Origin: Mycolicibacterium neworleansense
Lineage (GTDB): Bacteria; Actinomycetota; Actinomycetes; Mycobacteriales; Mycobacteriaceae
Direction: 5' to 3'
Length of the DNA: 64,000 bases
NCBI RefSeq assembly: GCF_001245615.1
Contig: NZ_CWKH01000001.1
Coordinates: forward strand, 868,001 to 932,000
The notes below the pieces were generated by a model. The model made no database searches. It was not told where the DNA came from and saw only the letters and a list, made by a program, of their open reading frames with translations. Positions 62,740 through 64,000 of the stretch are shown here, in pieces. A program made the position numbers and the translations under genes. Each line of letters opens with the position of its first letter. Positions within the stretch are counted from its first letter, which is position 1.

Positions 62740-63396
62740 TCACCTGGTCACCATCACCACGCAGTGGCCGGCTATCCAGATCATCCAGCCCAGCCAGCCG
62801 ATCAACCCGAGCAGGGCGGTGCGGCTTGCGCCGCGGGCGTTGAACGGGCTGGCCGAGGCGGCGATGAAAAGGGCTGCGGCGCTGAGGTAGCCCACAATGG
62901 CCAGCCATTCCGGGGCGATCGACGCCGATGCCGCGGTGAACCCGATCAGCGCGGTCGCGAGGAACAGCTGGTTGAAGCCGAACAGCACGTTACTGAACGC
63001 CCACAGCCCGGCCACGGCTGAAGGCTCAAGGCGTGCTGCAGCGGCCAGGCCGAATCGCAGCGCCTCGACGATGGCGAAGCTCGCGTTCTGCAGCATGACA
63101 CCGGCGAAGCCGACCAGCGCCCACATCCGGCTGTCGACAGCGGCGTCCCAGGCTATCGACGTCATACCCGCGGCGAACACCGTGATACCGAGCCAGCCGG
63201 TCGGCACCACCACTGACGGCCAAGGCAGGCGATCACCGGCTGAGTCGAAGTCGGTGATGACGGCCGCCAGGGGCTTACCCGCCACGGGCAGCGGCAGTCT
63301 GGCGCGCACATAGATGACATTGACGACCACCGCCACGGCGACGAAAACCAAGCCACCGACTGCGGCCCATGTCGTGAAGATCTGGCTACCTCCCAC
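62740..63396 (-). CDS. Integral membrane protein of unknown function
   Basis: 218 residues from GTG 63396, behind GGGAGG (7 nt upstream). About six membrane helices (near residues 9-31, 65-85, 90-113, 125-148, 152-176, 192-213). Not recognised. The in-frame extension upstream (to 63660) runs through the divergent promoter into the TetR gene and is rejected. It is divergent from that TetR gene with 117 bp between, so it may be the regulator's target. Confidence 0.78.
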   Translation of the reverse strand: MGGSQIFTTWAAVGGLVFVAVAVVVNVIYVRARLPLPVAGKPLAAVITDFDSAGDRLPWPSVVVPTGWLGITVFAAGMTSIAWDAAVDSRMWALVGFAGVMLQNASFAIVEALRFGLAAAARLEPSAVAGLWAFSNVLFGFNQLFLATALIGFTAASASIAPEWLAIVGYLSAAALFIAASASPFNARGASRTALLGLIGWLGWMIWIAGHCVVMVTR

Positions 63397-63490
63397 GATC
63401 GCCTCCCTGAACTCGAAAGAATTGGCACACAGAGCACGGACTCTCAGATGGCAGGACGGAACCACTGGAGCCAGCCCGGCCAAAACAGAG

Positions 63491-63513
63491 TAATCCTCGG
63501 TTATGTTAGAGTG
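63491..63513 (+). promoter_or_regulatory. Promoter and possible operator of the right-edge TetR gene
   Basis: TATGTT (63502-63507), 6 nt, ATG 63514: leaderless arrangement. Partial palindrome TAATCCTCGGTTA (63491-63503; outer TAA/TTA and inner C/G pairs) overlaps the -10 by two bases and is a candidate self-operator. Confidence 0.4.
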
Positions 63514-64000
63514 ATGCTCGTGCCGCCGTCTCGGATCGACGCTCGTAGCAGACTTGTCAGCACCGCCCGGCGTCGTTTCGCGGTCGACGGTCCATTGATT
63601 CCCACACTCGATGAGGTTCGACGGGAAGCCGACGTCAGCGTCGGGGCGCTCTACCACCACTTCTCCGACAAGCAGTCGCTGCTTGCCGCCGTCTACGCCG
63701 AGCTCATGGGTGAGTACCAGCAGGGCTTCATCGACACGCTCTCACGCCACGACACGGCGCGCGAGGGGATCTGTGCTGCCGTGGCCTATCACCTGCGCTG
63801 GATCGCCGAACACCGGGCCGAGGCGAGGCTGCTGCTGGGCGATCGCATCGACAGCCCGCAGCTGCAGGATCTGAATCGGCGATTCTTCGACGCGGTGCAG
63901 ACGTGGTGGAAGCCGCACAGCACCTACGGAGTCCTGCGCCCTATGAATATCGGTGTGACCGCGTCGCTTTGGCTCGGCCCGGCGCAGGAATACAGCCGCT
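63514..64000 (+). CDS. TetR/AcrR family regulator, 3' end missing
   Basis: First 162 codons only; the gene runs off the right edge. Helix-turn-helix about residues 10-56: RLVSTARRRFAVDGPLIP, LDEVRREADVSVGALYHHFSDKQSLLAAVYAEL, with the TetR signature VGALYHHF. Start ATG 63514 (GTG 63511 is in frame and possible). It probably controls itself and the divergent membrane protein gene. Ligand unknown. Confidence 0.9.
   Translation, partial: MLVPPSRIDARSRLVSTARRRFAVDGPLIPTLDEVRREADVSVGALYHHFSDKQSLLAAVYAELMGEYQQGFIDTLSRHDTAREGICAAVAYHLRWIAEHRAEARLLLGDRIDSPQLQDLNRRFFDAVQTWWKPHSTYGVLRPMNIGVTASLWLGPAQEYSR

Noticed and set aside
63397..63660. N-terminal extension of the membrane protein to 63660
   Set aside because: It would overlap the TetR gene and its promoter; GGGAGG before GTG 63396 gives a better start.

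Overview
The window is chromosomal DNA of a rapidly growing mycobacterium (Mycolicibacterium-type). The evidence is high G+C content, gene order matching the lysX–engA stretch of the mycobacterial core genome (recalled from Mycobacterium tuberculosis Rv1640c–Rv1713, not searched), an ArgR-controlled argCJBDFRGH cluster, and a second rRNA operon directly downstream of tyrS. That operon position, and the short 16S helix 18 sequence, are typical of fast growers. No prophage, insertion sequence, CRISPR array or plasmid gene was seen.

Layout. 1–4.3 kb: 5' part of lysX and a DUF1844 gene on the minus strand, then infC-rpmI-rplT-tsnR. The infC gene has an ATC start and a terminator-like leader. 4.4–9.1 kb: hemerythrin-like protein, acyl-CoA dehydrogenase, MpaB/DUF2236 oxygenase, class III adenylate cyclase and a rhomboid-like protein. 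9.2–12.8 kb: pheST. 12.8–21.3 kb: the complete arginine operon argC-J-B-D-F-R-G-H behind two ARG boxes. 21.3–31.8 kb: alpha/beta hydrolase, ABC-F ATPase, a large hydrolase/acyl-CoA-synthetase fusion, a Trm112-like protein, an ABC exporter with its TetR regulator, mpg and tyrS. 31.8–37.5 kb: rrn operon (16S-23S-5S, no spacer tRNA) with promoter, processing stems and terminator. 37.6–51.8 kb: TPR protein, glycerol-3-phosphate phosphatase, tlyA, nadK, recN, PNPOx-like and VOC proteins, CGNR regulator, steA, mctB/steB, pyrG, a Nudix hydrolase, xerD and an O-methyltransferase. 51.8–57.2 kb: parA-scpA-scpB-rluB-cmk-der. 57.2–64 kb: two TauE/SafE exporters, a GntR/nitrilase/APC-permease cassette, tRNA-Pro(GGG), an unknown membrane protein, and a TetR gene cut by the right edge.

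Most of the window is housekeeping: translation (IF3, L35, L20, PheRS, TyrRS, rRNA, TlyA, RluB, Der), arginine synthesis, chromosome partition and condensation (ParA-like, ScpAB, XerD), nucleotide supply (PyrG, Cmk, NadK) and cell envelope/division (LysX, SteA/SteB). Many genes are joined by ATGA/GTGA overlaps. The less explained material is regulatory. It includes many genes whose start codon lies 5–8 nt behind a -10 hexamer (predicted leaderless mRNAs), a leaderless upstream ORF feeding parA, tandem operators on the start codon of the TetR-linked ABC operon, an attenuator-like infC leader, and an unlisted short ORF before a TauE exporter. I found no clear new multi-gene system; the best leads are these regulatory elements and a possible frameshift at the 3' end of the hydrolase/acyl-CoA-synthetase gene.
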